From assembly GCA_024699855.1 (NCBI GenBank), contig JAMPIQ010000001.1:8866001-8930000 (forward strand): a stretch of 64,000 nt of DNA. Reading direction: 5' to 3'. This document shows positions 49,004 to 60,521 of the stretch, one piece after another (the stretch's first letter is position 1; every line of letters starts with the position of its first letter). The notes under the pieces were generated by a model. That model was not told the origin of the DNA. It saw nothing but the letters and a program-made list of their open reading frames with translations, and did no database searches. The position numbers and the translations under genes are program-made. Source of the DNA: Aphelenchoides besseyi. Lineage: Eukaryota; Nematoda; Chromadorea; Rhabditida; Aphelenchoididae.

Positions 49004-50375
49004 TTGTCGTTGATCAAGTGCTCGGTAAAAAAATACGAGAACAAACCACGTGCCGTTGAAATAGAACGCACAAATCTGTCCGATTCGCTGCTAATCGCCT
49101 TCGAAATGAATCCCACCACCGTAGGACTAAAATCGTAAAAATCACAGAGTTCGACCACAGAAATTGCTCATTTGTGGTTATTTTTAATCAGCTGAAAAAC
49201 GTAAAAACACCCGCCGTCTGCTACTACTGATAAGCTCCACAGTCTTGGTGATTTGTATTTTAATCTTGTTTTTAGTTGGTGGTCACTAGTTGGGTTTGAA
49301 AACACGCGCTTCCAACTCCTCTATCAACGATTCACGAGTCGATTTGCAGCTTTTGAAAACTTACAAGCACATTAAAGAGTCGCATAGGAGTTGATGTAGT
49401 TCATGGTCGAGACTATAAGATCATCAACAACAACACAGTTGAATGAACTGAGAACAATTGCTGACTCATTAATTTTAACTTCCAGTAAAAAGAGTGATAA
49501 GATGGAGAGTTGAATAACAATTCTGAGGTCATGACACACGAATTGAAAGTCTTGACCTGCAAAGCGGTTGGTTAGAATGCCGAAATCAACATTACAAACT
49601 CGTTGAAACGCACGTTTGTATTTATAAAAAAGATGTTAGCCACTAATTAATCCTTAAAGACCTCTTAACTGCAGCAGCAGAAAGTGAACAGCGAACCATC
49701 GCAGAGTTGTTGTATGAGTTACTTCACTGAGTGGATGGCAGAGATTGCTTGTATGCCCAGGATCAATAGAAGAGAGAAATTTACGGTCAGCTCAACCTTA
49801 CGGTCCTTCAAGTTTGTTGACTCGGTCGAAATCAAGTTTGACTATTTGGATTCAATACGAATGTACAAATCCCGATGTTTACTTGAACTGCTTTTTGTTT
49901 CGAGTTCCATCGACTCACGTTTTCTTCTCGACGGACTCCCGACCTCCAAAACAGCGGGGAACTGCCGCGTCTTATCGACTTTCTAGTCCTCGCGATCAAA
50001 AGCGGCGCCCACTCGCAAAAACCGTCTCCTCATTTCAGCGGACTTCTTTTGGTTTTCGATTTTTGTTGCAAATTCGTTGCGTGTATTCCATTTGTTTTGC
50101 CGTCGCATAATTGACGATCGTTTCGACGTTCTTTGCGTTCGAATTTGCGTCGGATTCGCGACGTACTTGACTCCGCTCACGCAAAAAGACCGGCGCCAAA
50201 AACAACAAAACGTGCGCGCTGATTGTTGAAAAGATGCAAATCGGCGGAACGAAAGATGTCATTCAACTCGTGACTCTTTTTCAGTGCACGACTATTTTTG
50301 CCGAGAAAGACAAACGATCGCGCGCTTTCCGAGTTAAAACGCTCATTTACAGGCGATCATCTCGACTCGCTCCCA
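49004..50375. other. Intergenic, about 1.4 kb
   Basis: A shared upstream region between the P450 (minus) and the coiled-coil gene (plus), so divergent promoters are expected. Overlapping open frames on both strands from 49684 to 50340 have skewed composition but no in-phase splicing. 5' exons of the coiled-coil gene may lie at 50234-50350, where a TTTACAG acceptor (50346-50352) precedes its first ATG. Confidence 0.45.
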
Positions 50376-51931
50376 ATGTCTCACGTAGAAAGCGGATTGA
50401 AACGTCCGATATACGAAACTCCGAGTCGTCGTTTGAGCGACTTCACTACTCCAGTCGTCGCTTGTACTCCCGACAAGATGCCGACTCGTGGTCCCATGAA
50501 ACCGGTCAGCAAATCGACTCCACGAAACACTCGACGAATTCAATCGGCCAACTCAAATCAACTCGAATCGCGTCGGCGTGCGTCCTCGTCCTCTTCTTCG
50601 GGTGTTCCGAATGAAAAGAACGAGAATCTGACCGTTCATTTCCACTCGCACCAAAAGTCACCTCGGGATTTACGGCGAGAAATCCGATTGCTACGTTTAC
50701 GCTTGGAGGAGATTCGAGTGAGCGAATAAAGAAGATTTGAAGCTTTCATTTTCTTTAGTTACGCATTGGACCACCGACTTCTCATCAAGAAACAACTAAT
50801 GAAGAAAAAGAGAACCGCAGAACTCCGCCGCCTTCAGCCAAGTCGTTGGTAAGTCTCGAAGGCTGTTCAATTAGAAGCCATCGATCTTTTAGCGTTTCTA
50901 TCACAACGAACTTCAAGAAGTCTGCGATTCTCTTCTTTCGTTTTGTCGTTCACAAGATTTGAACGAACTCGAAGATCGAACGACGGCCGATCAAATGTAC
51001 AAAAAACACATCAACGAGCTGACCAGCGAATGCTCCGAAATTCGGAATGAAAACTCGGTACTACGACACAAACTGACGCTAATCGATTCCCGAATCGCCG
51101 AAGTTCTCAGTGAGAATTCGTTTTTGCGTTGGGAAAACGAACAAAATTCGAATACTCTCGACGAGACTCGTCGTCGATTGGACGAGAAGATACTCGCAAA
51201 CCGTGAGCTTCAAGCCGAAATCCGATGTCTGAAGGCCAATCAATCGGAAATCAATCGTATTCATGCGAACAAGTGAGTTGCTATTTGATCTCTTTTATCT
51301 TCGACTTTTAAGATTACAAGATGAAGTTCGTTCAGTTCGAGCTGAAGAAAAACGAAACACCGAACGGATTGTCCGTGAACTTGAACACAAGTTGAAAGAA
51401 GAACAACGAATTTGCAAACGAGCACAAGATGAGTGTTCGTATTTGAAGTCTCAAGATGTGACGCCCAAAACCATTGACCGATTAACTGAAGACAACCGCG
51501 AACTTTACAGAAAGTTGATGGTAAGCGAATAATTTCTTCTTTTGTGCAATTTGCTTTAGGCAACGAGACGCAAATTTAACGAACATATGAGTGTCTTCTA
51601 CGAACGAGAATCCCAACTGATTACTCAACTTCAAGACCTGAAAACTAATGGCTCACCGTCCAGTGAAATTGCAACAACAACTGTCGACGGATCGGAAACG
51701 AACGTCGATCATTCGACCGAACCCGTTAAGTCGGGCGTCCGATTTGGGACCGTGGAGCGTATTTCGACTGATGGCCAAATCTTTCGTCAAACGATTCAGG
51801 AGTGGGAAGAGAAGTTTCTAGCCCTACGAAAAGAATACGAGATGGAAAGAGAACAAAGAAAAAACGTGACGAAGATTCTGCTCGAAATGGCGAAAGACAT
51901 GAAGATGTTGACCACAAGATCAAAAGATTGA
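50376..51931 (+). CDS. Coiled-coil protein, unrecognised (possible cytoskeletal or centrosomal role)
   Basis: From ATG 50376 (MSHVESGLKRPIYETPSRRL) five exons give about 430 residues. The N-terminal 100 are basic and rich in Ser, Thr, Arg and Pro (TPDKMPTRGPMKPVSKSTPR, then a run of six Ser). Long heptad coiled coils follow: RDLRREIRLLRLRLEEIRLR, HKLTLIDSRIAEVLSENSFL, RRRLDEKILANRELQAEIRC, LEHKLKEEQRICKRAQDECS. After a Thr/Ser linker comes a last helix EWEEKFLALRKEYEMEREQR. AATAAA at 51989-51994. Basic tail plus coiled coil is common in microtubule or centrosome proteins, but nothing identifies it. The true start may be in an upstream exon before the acceptor at about 50352. Confidence 0.75.
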
Positions 51932-52090
51932 GAGCGAGAAGGATGATCGTACGAAATTAACACTTTTACATTCGACTTTAAATCGTGCAATAAAGAATTA
52001 GCTTCAAGTTTTCGGTTTGCATAAAAGAACTCGATCGTCTATTATCGACATTGTTCGGAGTTTGCATTTTAACCGTCGATTCACAACAAA

Positions 52091-52425
52091 ATGGTTTATC
52101 CACCACTTTTGATCAGTGTGATAGTGACCACGCTGTTTGCTCTGATTGCTTTGGTCACCACCGCTGTGGTCGTTTATCGTGTGTTGAAGTTCGAACGTGC
52201 TCGATTGAACGATGCCGAAACGAACGCTTTTCGATTGATGGACGAGGTGAGTCTTTTTCCGAAGCGTGCATCTGAATTCTATTGCAGATGCTACGCTCAA
52301 TGTTGCCACGGAATTTGGGAAAACGACTCGCCGAAATGAACAAAGTTCACGCCGTTCCGGGACCGACAGTCGAAGACGTTGGATTGGCGAGCAAGCAGAT
52401 CGAAGAGAAATCGAAAGACAAGTGA
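52091..52425 (+). CDS. Small single-pass membrane protein, unrecognised
   Basis: 97 residues in two exons (52091-52246, 52288-52425) with a 41-bp intron, phase 0. N-terminal membrane segment PLLISVIVTTLFALIALVTT, then a charged helix YRVLKFERARLNDAETNAF. A basic mid-part (MLPRNLGKRLAEMNKVHAVP) and a Lys/Glu/Ser tail follow. Likely a tail-in-cytosol signal-anchor protein. AATAAA at about 52453. Its stop is 79 bp from that of the convergent POP7 gene. Confidence 0.72.
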
Positions 52426-52504
52426 AGTAATTGTAAGCTTGGTATTTGGAAGAATAAAGTTGTTTTCTTAGATCGGGAATAATTTATGCGAACAAACAAG
52501 AGAG

Positions 52505-53154
52505 CTAGGCACTTAGACGTTTTACGCGAATATGAATCACGGATGTTTTTCGTTGAATCGAACGTCGACTTGAATCTTCGTCTTCTGCTGTTGAATTCGA
52601 AGATCGCAACTTCTTGTTCGGAACTTCCGAGTCTTCGTAGTGGTGATCAGTAACCTAAACAGAAAGTTATCGAGGTTCAAGTTGCCGGCAACTAACCGTA
52701 ACGGTTCCCGTCCGAACGTTGACAGAAATCGATTCTTTCAACGCGTCTTTGAGCATATTCGCCAATCGAATTGTTTTTGGAATAGAAACAGCCATACCAT
52801 GAATATCCACGTAGTTGACTTTTTGGTCTAACAGTTTGATGCACTTCTTGAAGGTGCCGGTCAATTTTGTTTTCCTGAAATTTTTACTTGAAAGAGTTGT
52901 GAACAATCGCACGCACTGGTTAACATAGACATCGTTTGGGGAAGAGGGACGAGAAGGTAGTGAACGTTTGATGAAGGCAGATTTGTGTGCAACTGACGGT
53001 TGGATGTTGTTGATGACGTTGAAAATGTGATCGTCGAGACTTTTGAGTTGAGCATTCGCTTCCTGGAGTTTATTGTTTGGTTTATTGGGGAATTGTTTGT
53101 CTGAAACGAAAACTCGAAACTCAAATTGTTGTGAAGTCGACTACCGTCTTCCAT
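52505..53154 (-). CDS. pop-7: RNase P/MRP subunit POP7 (Rpp20), Alba family
   Basis: Binds the RNA of RNase P and RNase MRP as a heterodimer with Rpp25, acting in tRNA 5' and rRNA processing in nucleus and nucleolus. On minus from ATG 53154: MEDDKQFPNKPNNKLQEANA, RPSSPNDVYVNQKTKLTGTF, KKCIKLLDQKVNYVDIHGM, AVSIPKTIRLANMLKDALKE, then a charged Ser/Asp/Arg insert and the terminal strand VIHIRVKRLSA before TAG 52505-52507. NDVYVN plus KT, the IHG turn and the AIHIRV-type last strand match human POP7. Introns of 43 to 44 bp: one splits the first codons (MED), one lies inside VNQ, one precedes VTDHHYEDSE. Its start is 27 bp below the Kish stop, on the same strand. Confidence 0.9.
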
Positions 53155-53181
53155 TGTATTTTGAAGATGAAGCGCAGACAA

Positions 53182-53480
53182 TTAAAAGAATAAGAGCATC
53201 GCAGCCATTAAAAAACAACCACCAGCAACCCACAGACTTAAACGTTCACCAATTCGAGCACACTTCCAGAAAACACCGCCGATTCTGAAATGTCGATGGT
53301 TGTTGAACAGGAACAAAAACATACCCTTCTTTCTTGTAGTCGATGATACGCGGATAGATTGAGCGAATGTAAGCACACGTACAAATCAGAAGCAAAATAA
53401 CGCTGAGAAGCGACTGGAGACTGAAGATGGCCGACTAAAACTTATCAGTTGATAGACGATTGATTCGTTCGAGTTTACCA
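53182..53480 (-). CDS. Kish / TMEM167 small secretory-pathway membrane protein, apparent CTG start
   Basis: Kish is a conserved protein of about 72 residues at the Golgi needed for constitutive secretion. On minus the exons read [36 protein letters not shown], then after an intron [20 protein letters not shown] and [14 protein letters not shown], stop at 53182-53184. This matches human TMEM167A over its full length, with two membrane segments. The odd point is the first codon. Homologues start ATG directly before SAIF, but here the exon ending at the matching place (53478-53480) reads CTG, followed by a normal GTAAAC donor. The upstream frame stays open ([11 protein letters not shown]) for some 35 codons without any ATG. 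So it uses a CTG start, an extended N-terminus from a missed exon, or there is a sequence error. Confidence 0.88.
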
Positions 53481-53793
53481 GTTTGACAGCTTTAGCTCTC
53501 GGTGGAGAGCGTACAATCAATCTAAAATACAAACACTGTAACGGAAATCTTACGAACGTAAAAGCCAAAGAAAACGAAGAACTTACACGTCTGCAAAGTT
53601 AGTTGACGTTTTGCCAAAAGAAATACACGTAAAAAGATTCGTTGTGTAGTCTACATTGCTTCTGCCCTACTGTAACTCAACTTCTATCGTCAGAAATTTA
53701 AATAACTTCAAAATTTGAATTCAACTTTCATCGACCGTCATTTCATTCAACTGCTCACTTACCGTTGGTGCACTTTCTTCAACACGCTTAACA

Positions 53794-55131
53794 ATGAGTC
53801 TTGATTTGATGTCAGCAGAAGCACCTCCTATACAGATCGTAAGTCGAAAACACGGACTTTCATCTCTCTTGACCGCTTTAGCCAAAGCTTTTAAGTGGCA
53901 CACTTCTTCAAAGCGAAAACTCTCGTTATCGGGTCTTAAAAACAGTTCGAAAATACGACACTTACAACGTCTATTTGGTACGTCAAGTGGAAAACAAAGT
54001 CAAATACGAAGCTAAAGTCGAGTCGTTGAGTGTTTCTAAATACGCTCGTTCATTGAAAGTAAGTTGACGGTTCGATTTTAGAGTTTCTTTGTTTTCAGAA
54101 CGAGATTGTGATCTTGCAGACTGTGAAACGCTACGAACAATCTCTGCCTCAATTGACGTCTTTGATCGACAAAGGAGATGGCAACAACTTTCGCTTCGTA
54201 ATTACTCCATATTATCGTCGAGACATCGAGACGCTCTACAAAATTGTTGGACGATTCACGTAATGGAAAGATCCTCAACAATCAACGAATATTGCAGCAA
54301 AGCTGAGTGGTTCAAGTTGTCGAAAGAAATGTTGAAGGCCATCGAACAGTTTCACAGTATGAGTTTGGCTCACGGTGCTATTCGTTTGGACGCTTTCGCT
54401 GTGACTCCCGACGATTCGATTGTTCTCACTGATTTTGCGTTGGCGCGAAATAACCCCGAAACTGAGTGAGTTCAATTACTTGTCCATTAATCCTTTAGAA
54501 CACCCGAGAAATTGGAGTTCTACAATCCACCAAATGTGTTTTCTAGTCGTGCGGTTCACGAAAACATCGCCGTTTGTTGTGCTGATGACATGGAATCGTG
54601 GGTCTATTGCATCTTCTCGTTGTACGATCGAAACATCTTACCGTGGAATACACGAACACGTCGGAGATTGACGTTGAAATACAAAAAGAAGTTTTTTCTT
54701 GCACCCGGTTTGTCTTTTCGATTTGTTTTGTACTTTAACTTACAGAGCAAATCGCCCAACATCACAACATTCCAACTGCTTTCGGTCTCTTTCTCGTTTA
54801 CATTTCCGACATGAAGCGCAATAAACTGCCTAATCATTCGCATTTCTACAAGATTTTGAACACCACCATACCGTTTCTGGGTATCACTGGACAGGAGACG
54901 TTTCATTGGCACGACAAAGGAGCACAGTCAAACGATTTGCGAGAAATTTATCAGCCACGCAATACGAAACAAACGAAACATCCCGCACAAGTCGGAACTC
55001 TAGAAAGCTGCACAGGACACACAAAAGTAAGAAAAAATGTGCTTCGTTTGATCCAATTTTCTTTCTTTAAGAGTAGCACCCCAATTTTGCAACCGATTTA
55101 TAAACGATCTCCCGCACAAACACCACTTTGA
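53794..55131 (+). CDS. CK1/TTBKL-like pseudokinase
   Basis: About 350 residues from ATG 53794, with short introns. The kinase fold can be traced: LLSGTLLQSENSRYRVLKTV in place of the Gly loop, YEAKVESLS holding the ATP-binding Lys, NEIVILQTVKRYEQ, RFVITPYYRRDIETLY, AIEQFHSMSLAHGAIRLDAF, and VLTDFALARN. After this comes EKLEFYNPPNVFSSRAVHEN and an ESWVYCIFSLY segment as in worm CK1 kinases (DDMESW). Worm genomes hold a large expanded CK1/TTBKL clan. The catalytic loop reads HGAIRLDAF where active kinases have HRDIKPENF, so the catalytic Asp is gone, and the metal-binding motif is DFA. It is expected to be catalytically dead. The C-terminal tail is Thr/Pro/Lys-rich. It is divergent from Kish across about 310 bp. 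Confidence 0.82.
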
Positions 55132-55371
55132 AGTTGTGGAAAGACAATGCAAAATAAACACTACGTTCTACTCTACGGTTTTGTTTATAATGTCAAGACT
55201 CGTGATTGATCGAGGGACATTACAAATTGTTTTTTACCCTTTGCGTATTGAAGGTCAGCTGGTTGGGGTGGAGCTTTCAAATCGATTGGTCGTGTTTCCA
55301 AGTCCAATCAAGCGGGTATTTAAAGCCGAAGAGATTGGCAGTGTCGTTCACTTTGCCTTCGGCCAAAGACT

Positions 55372-57350
55372 ATGAGACAACTCGTGATTTGGTCGCTAAT
55401 TCTCTTAACAGCGACTGCGTAAGCTCATTGTTTTTCAATCTCCAAATTCCATTTGATACTTTAGAGTGAGACTTCGCAGTCCCGAAAATTTGGGAGATGA
55501 ATCAGAAGATAACATCTGGGCGCTTTTGGTTGCTGGATCAAGCGGTTGGTGGAATTACAGACATCAGGTCTCTTCAATTGTTATGCTCAGTGTTATTGAA
55601 TAAAAATCTTTAGGCGGACATATGTCACTCTTTCCACGTTTTGCGGTATTGAGATCCGAACTCTGTTTTTAGTCTATCAATCAATTTTTCTAGAAATCAC
55701 GGCGTAAAAGAGGATCATATTGTGACAATGCTCTACGACGACATTGCCAATAACAGTGCGAATCCTTATCCCGGCAAAATTTTTAATGCACCCAACGGAA
55801 AAGATGTTTACGCAAACGTTAAGATCGATTATCGTGGAGATGCCGTAACTCCCGAGAATTTTCTGGCCGTTTTGCAAGGACAGAAGTCGAAGGTCAAAGG
55901 TGGAAATGGTCGAGTGTTGGAAACGGGCAAACAAGATCGCATCTTTGTGTATTTCGCAGGTAAACTAAATGAAGATTCTCAAAAATCTTTGTTGACAGAC
56001 CACGGAGCACCAGGAATGATTGCTTTTCCCTCGTCTACTGCAAGTTTATGCCTAGATAGCCAACCTTATTGGTGTAATTTCAGTTAACAGTCAAACAGCT
56101 GAATAACGCTCTGAAAGACATGTACAAGAACGGTCGTTACAACCAATTGACTTTCTATTTGGAAGGTACGTTGACGTTTGTAGATGCGGATTCAGAAGTT
56201 TGCGAACCACATTATTTCAAACAAGCAATCTCTAAGCACTTATAACAACTTTTATTTGAAATTGTTTGCATATCGATTATCATCTACTGAACTACACCCC
56301 ACTTCTACTAACTGTTCAAAATGCTGCCGTTTCTACCTGCTATAGGTTTCGTACGTAAAATTCTCGCTCGCAAACTTCTGAATCCTCAATTGTCTAATCC
56401 GCAAACGTCTACGTGATTTGCAGCATGTGAATCCGGATCTATGTTCGAAAAAGTTCTGCCGCAAAACATCAACGTTTACGCCATGACTGCTGCTAATTCG
56501 GTAGTATTAGATGTTGTTTAAATAACGAAATTTAAAGGCCGAATCGAGCTTTGGCTGCTACTGTGGTACTTCCGCCAAACTGAGCATATGTCTTGGCGAT
56601 TCCTTCTCTGTTAATTGGCTGCAGGATTCAGATGCCGAAAATTTACATACAGAAAGTTTGGAGAAACAATACGAAGTTGTGAAGAACGAAACAAAAGAAA
56701 GTCACGTTCAAAAATTCGGAACACTTTCGATCACTTCGGAGCCAGTCGCCGATTTCCAAGGAGAAGAAGATGCACCTCCTCAAAAACCGACAGACGTAAG
56801 TTGCCAGGTCTCATTTATACTCTTTTGTTTTTCTTTGTAGAATATTCACGATTACGAGCAGTGGCCTTCACGTGATATTCCAATTAAGAGCTTGGAAGCT
56901 CGAATGAAGTTCACGAACAGCGAAGAGTTGCAACGTTCATTGGCTGCTCAAATTGCTGAAATCCATCTCGTGAGTTGTGTCAACAGTTTGACTTTATTGT
57001 CTGCAATCTAGAAACGTAAATACCTTCACGAGCACGTTTTATCCTTTGTTCGTAAACTCATTCACGACCCCAACATTCAAAACAACATGATGGAGCGAAC
57101 ACCAGGAGCGATCAAAAACCTCGACTGCCATCATGACATTGTTCATGTATTCAATCGAATTTGTTTCCGGTTTGGCTCGGTAATCTAAACATGAGTAGAC
57201 TCTCTAATCATCAACTAATTCCAGAATCCGTACGCAACCAACTACGTGAAGGTTCTCGCTAACTTGTGTGATTACGGACTCGAAACTGAACGGATTCTTC
57301 GCGAATTAATGGACCACTGTTTGGATATTGAACACACTGATATTCTCTAA
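55372..57350 (+). CDS. Legumain (asparaginyl endopeptidase, family C13), copy 2
   Basis: ATG 55372 gives signal peptide [16 protein letters not shown], then [67 protein letters not shown], the catalytic-His block [16 protein letters not shown], the catalytic-Cys block [32 protein letters not shown], and the propeptide with the LSAM-type tail ([31 protein letters not shown]). About 450 residues. All catalytic residues are present. Nine or so exons; one intron before the catalytic Cys (about 56167-56423) is near 257 bp, the longest clear intron in the window. AATAAA at 57383-57388. It is paralogous to the minus-strand legumain at 35690 but diverged throughout; copy 2 lacks the Ser/Arg/Asn insertion of copy 1. 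Confidence 0.93.
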
Positions 57351-57989
57351 ACAGTCACGCTGTTGTACGTGTTTCCTTTAATGCAATAAAGATTCAGTTT
57401 ATATCCGCGATTTCATAATTTTAAACTAAGTCCAATGCTATGAAATTCATCGGAGAAAGCAGGGCTGTTGGGTTGCAAGATATTCAATTGGTATCCGTTC
57501 TTTGTGCCCGACATCTAAACTTAAAAGCTCAAAACTGTGATGTAAGTCTACATTCTATTAAGCGATTTGATCGGTTTCAGTTACATAAACTTCGTTGTCG
57601 ATATTTTGAGCAAATGACGCTCATTATTTTAGCTTTAAGACGATTTATTATGGTGCTATTAACCCTACGGTAGAGGTATTTAAATTGCTCATATACAGAT
57701 TGCATCACAGATTGATTCTATGCGCAGTACTTTGTTATTGAAGTTAGTAGTTGAGGGAATTTTTGGCAATTTAAATCTGCTGACTTTGCATGTTTTGCAA
57801 CGTACGAGGTCATAGTTTAGTAAGCCTTTGTTTAGCCTTCTTAGGCACATAACTAGAAATAGTTAGTGTTGTAGAGGTCTCTAGACTCTGTCATTCGCCT
57901 TCTAACACCGTTCAACGCTAGCGACTTTAAAAATCAAGCGCCGTGCAGCGATTTCGTTTAAAAATATCCAAGAGTCGTTTTCCAAGAGT
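57351..57989. other. Intergenic, about 0.6 kb, with a dispersed repeat
   Basis: It lies between the convergent legumain 2 and MATH genes. It includes the legumain poly(A) signal and the repeat copy at 57795-57942. An open frame at 57440-57673 has no support as a gene. Confidence 0.45.
57795..57942 (+). repeat. Dispersed repeat, copy B
   Basis: Matches 27535-27693 in the same orientation, best in the core CTTCTAACACCGTTCAACGC and the flanking ACTAGAAATAG / TGT(A/G)(G/C)AGGTCT region. Both copies are intergenic. Confidence 0.6.
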
Positions 57990-60136
57990 TTAATGCAAGA
58001 GAATTGTTAGTGACTTCAAGAAGATTAGATCAGAACTGAAGAACAAATCAGACAAAGTTGAGATGCCAGAACTTACCGTCAAAGCAGCACGATTAGTCAA
58101 CGCAGCAATCAGATCTAAAAAGAACTCCGTAAACTTAGATTTTTGAACATTACCAAGTTCTCTTTCAGTTTTGACCAAAATGATCGGTTTGATGATACAT
58201 ATAAAGGTTATCTCGTCCTCTTCGCGTGCAATTTGGGCCAATTGTTGTTCATCGAACAGATTTGCTTTGCATAAAAGTTCGGAAAGACTTTGCGGATGTG
58301 AAGTGTAAACAGCCACTAAAATTGAAATTTATCAAAAAAAGTTAAGACAAACTTTTCTTTCGAGTGTTGGAGCCGTTGGTTGTCTTGGCAAAGAACTGAA
58401 TATGGAATGTGACTGGTTCATAGTACAAGCTGATGCGTTCAAGGCACAAAAACAAACGCGACTGATCCCAATATTCATTTGGCTCAGAAAGACGCTCAAA
58501 AATCAAATAACCAGTCAAATGCTCGTATCCTGGAAACTTGAAAGTTGGACCAAAGTAGTGGCCCGGAGTTTCCAACATAGATTGAAAGTTTTTAACGTTC
58601 CAACTGAAGGTCGTTGCTTGCGAAACGAAGTTGGGCGGCAGCGGTAATGGTGCGTATTTGCGTGTGATCTTGCAATGGATAACAAGATCCGAGTCATCTT
58701 GAAATAGTCGGTACATATTCGACTTGAGTAACAATCCAATCAAATTTTTAGAATTAATCTCGTGCTTACACTTGACATCTGGAATACCAACAACTACGCT
58801 GATGTTAGTTTCAACTCACTCGAAACGTCTAATTGAATTGCACAACCCGCCTTCTCAATCCATGTCTTCGATTGCAAGTAAATTCTTGCATCGTTAGCTA
58901 CGTTCACAAGAATCAAGAATACGGCGAATCCAAGATGTTGTTTTGGGTTTATGCACAAGCAGGCCCGAGCTTCGTCTTCGTGACCAGCGATGGAAAACAA
59001 TTCGCTGATCCAGAATTCTTCTTTTTTAGTGTTGTTGAACGTTTCAAGGAACTTTTTGATTGGACAGCGAATCTTGGTCATTCCGTTAAGATGTTGAACG
59101 TGGGTTGCTTCGTTGTCAACTAAAATGACAATGTGATTTCTCAATTAAATTAAACTCACTGTTACTGTCGTCGAAGTGGACCGGAAGTTCGTGAACAATT
59201 TTGACGTAAGCGCGAAAAACGACTGACTCCTTCTGTTCGAACTCGTCAAGCAACTGCTTATCAATCTGGTTTGGAAAATGGTAAGTGGAAATCGGATTGT
59301 CAAAAGTCGAAGGAAATCGATTAATGGCGCCTGAAAACAGAAAACTGATGAATCTTTGCAGTGGTGACTTACTTCGTTTTGCCGATTTGCGACGACCGTC
59401 CAACGTTTCTGCCCAAGTCGCGTAGAACATGTAAAATGCCGGTTGACTCAGTTCTTGAACTTTGACATCTAAGCACAACTTATAGTCGCCACCGTATGAA
59501 CAACCCGGTTTGGACGTGTGTTTAAGGCAAAGTGAGCATTCGATGGGACGACCGTCAATCGCAATCCAATCGCTTCGCCACTCATCAACAAGACAAATTG
59601 CGTTAGATACTTCGTCCATAGTCCAGTAGATTTGTGCCGGCACAGGATTTCTCACGCGCGGAAGTTCGGGTGGAAGAACACGTCGTAGTTCGCAGACGAT
59701 GGTCACGTTCTCTTGGCTTACGAGTTGATTGAGTTCATTCGCTTGAAGTCGAAGGATTATGCTCGTAGAAAAGCTGTAGAATTTATTTGTTGCAACTGGA
59801 AACAAGAGATAGAAATGTGCTTGATCAAAACCGACCACTGATTCCGATTCGATTGTTCGGTCCAATTTCGCACCACATTGCAGTATCCAACTCCACTGAT
59901 GCTATTCTATCAAGCCATGAAACGTAGAGAACACAACTGAAGTCTTCGCTGAAGGTACCTCCTTTTGGCCACAACATTAGAAGCGCTTGAGTTTGATGTC
60001 CGTTGCCGGCGACTTGAAACATTTGGCACACCCATACATAACCGCGTGTAGACTCGATGTAGCGCTGAGAGAAATTGTCTAAAGACCAACGAACGATTGT
60101 GACACCGTGCGGCAAATGAAAGCACCTGGTCGACAT
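57990..60136 (-). CDS. Multi-MATH-domain protein
   Basis: MATH (TRAF-like) domains bind substrate peptides; nematodes have expanded families, often as substrate adaptors. On minus from ATG 60136: unit 1 FHLPHGVTIVRWSLDNFSQR, YVWVCQMFQVAGNGHQTQA, DFSCVLY; unit 2 QIYWTMDEVSNAICLVDEWR, CSYGGDYKLCLDVKVQELS, PAFYMFYATWAETLDGRR; unit 3 TKIRCPIKKFLETFNNTKKE, EFWISELFSIAGHEDEARAC, HLGFAVFLILVNVANDARIY; unit 4 TTFSWNVKNFQSMLETPGHY, FKFPGYEHLTGYLIFERLSE. It thus has four repeats of the W/I-x-x-F ... sheet pattern. The tail reads FICIIKPIIL and further to 57990. No BTB domain seen. The frame breaks once in unit 1 near 59905: a 28-nt GT..AG segment would restore it. About 640 residues. Confidence 0.8.
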
Positions 60137-60521
60137 TTCCTGAAAAGAAAACGTTTAGATATGGAGATCAACGGAAATTTGCAGTCAATGGATTCGCGGG
60201 GATTAAAGAACCGGAAGAGAAACTGTCCGGAACGAGTGCACTGAACAGAAAGAACAAGTACGATTGAAGTATGCAGACTTAGACGACAATGCAAATTTAG
60301 TTAAAATTTGCATCGTGGCATTTGGATTTCCGATGTCGCTGTTTTAAGCATCGCCTAGAGCACCATCCAGTAATCGTTTCTATTTGGTTGCTATTAACGT
60401 CAAATCAAAAGTCAGTTTTCACTCCTTCTTCTAACATCTTTAGTTTCAAGGTGTTCACCAAACAGAAAGTTTTTTTACAAGGAGAGGTCCTGAGTGATCG
60501 CCGCCAGTTTTGGCTGAATTA
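60137..60521. other. Intergenic upstream of the MATH gene
   Basis: The upstream (promoter) side of the multi-MATH gene, running up to the first fold-back element. No open frame with support. Confidence 0.4.

Noticed and set aside
55136..55371. Upstream ATGs before legumain 2 (such as 55191)
   Set aside because: They lead to short frames that stop or do not join to the conserved protease. The ATG at 55372 gives a signal peptide and in-frame splicing.
57440..57673. A 77-codon plus-strand frame after legumain 2
   Set aside because: It lies past the poly(A) signal with no splice support, next to a dispersed repeat; it is most likely noncoding.
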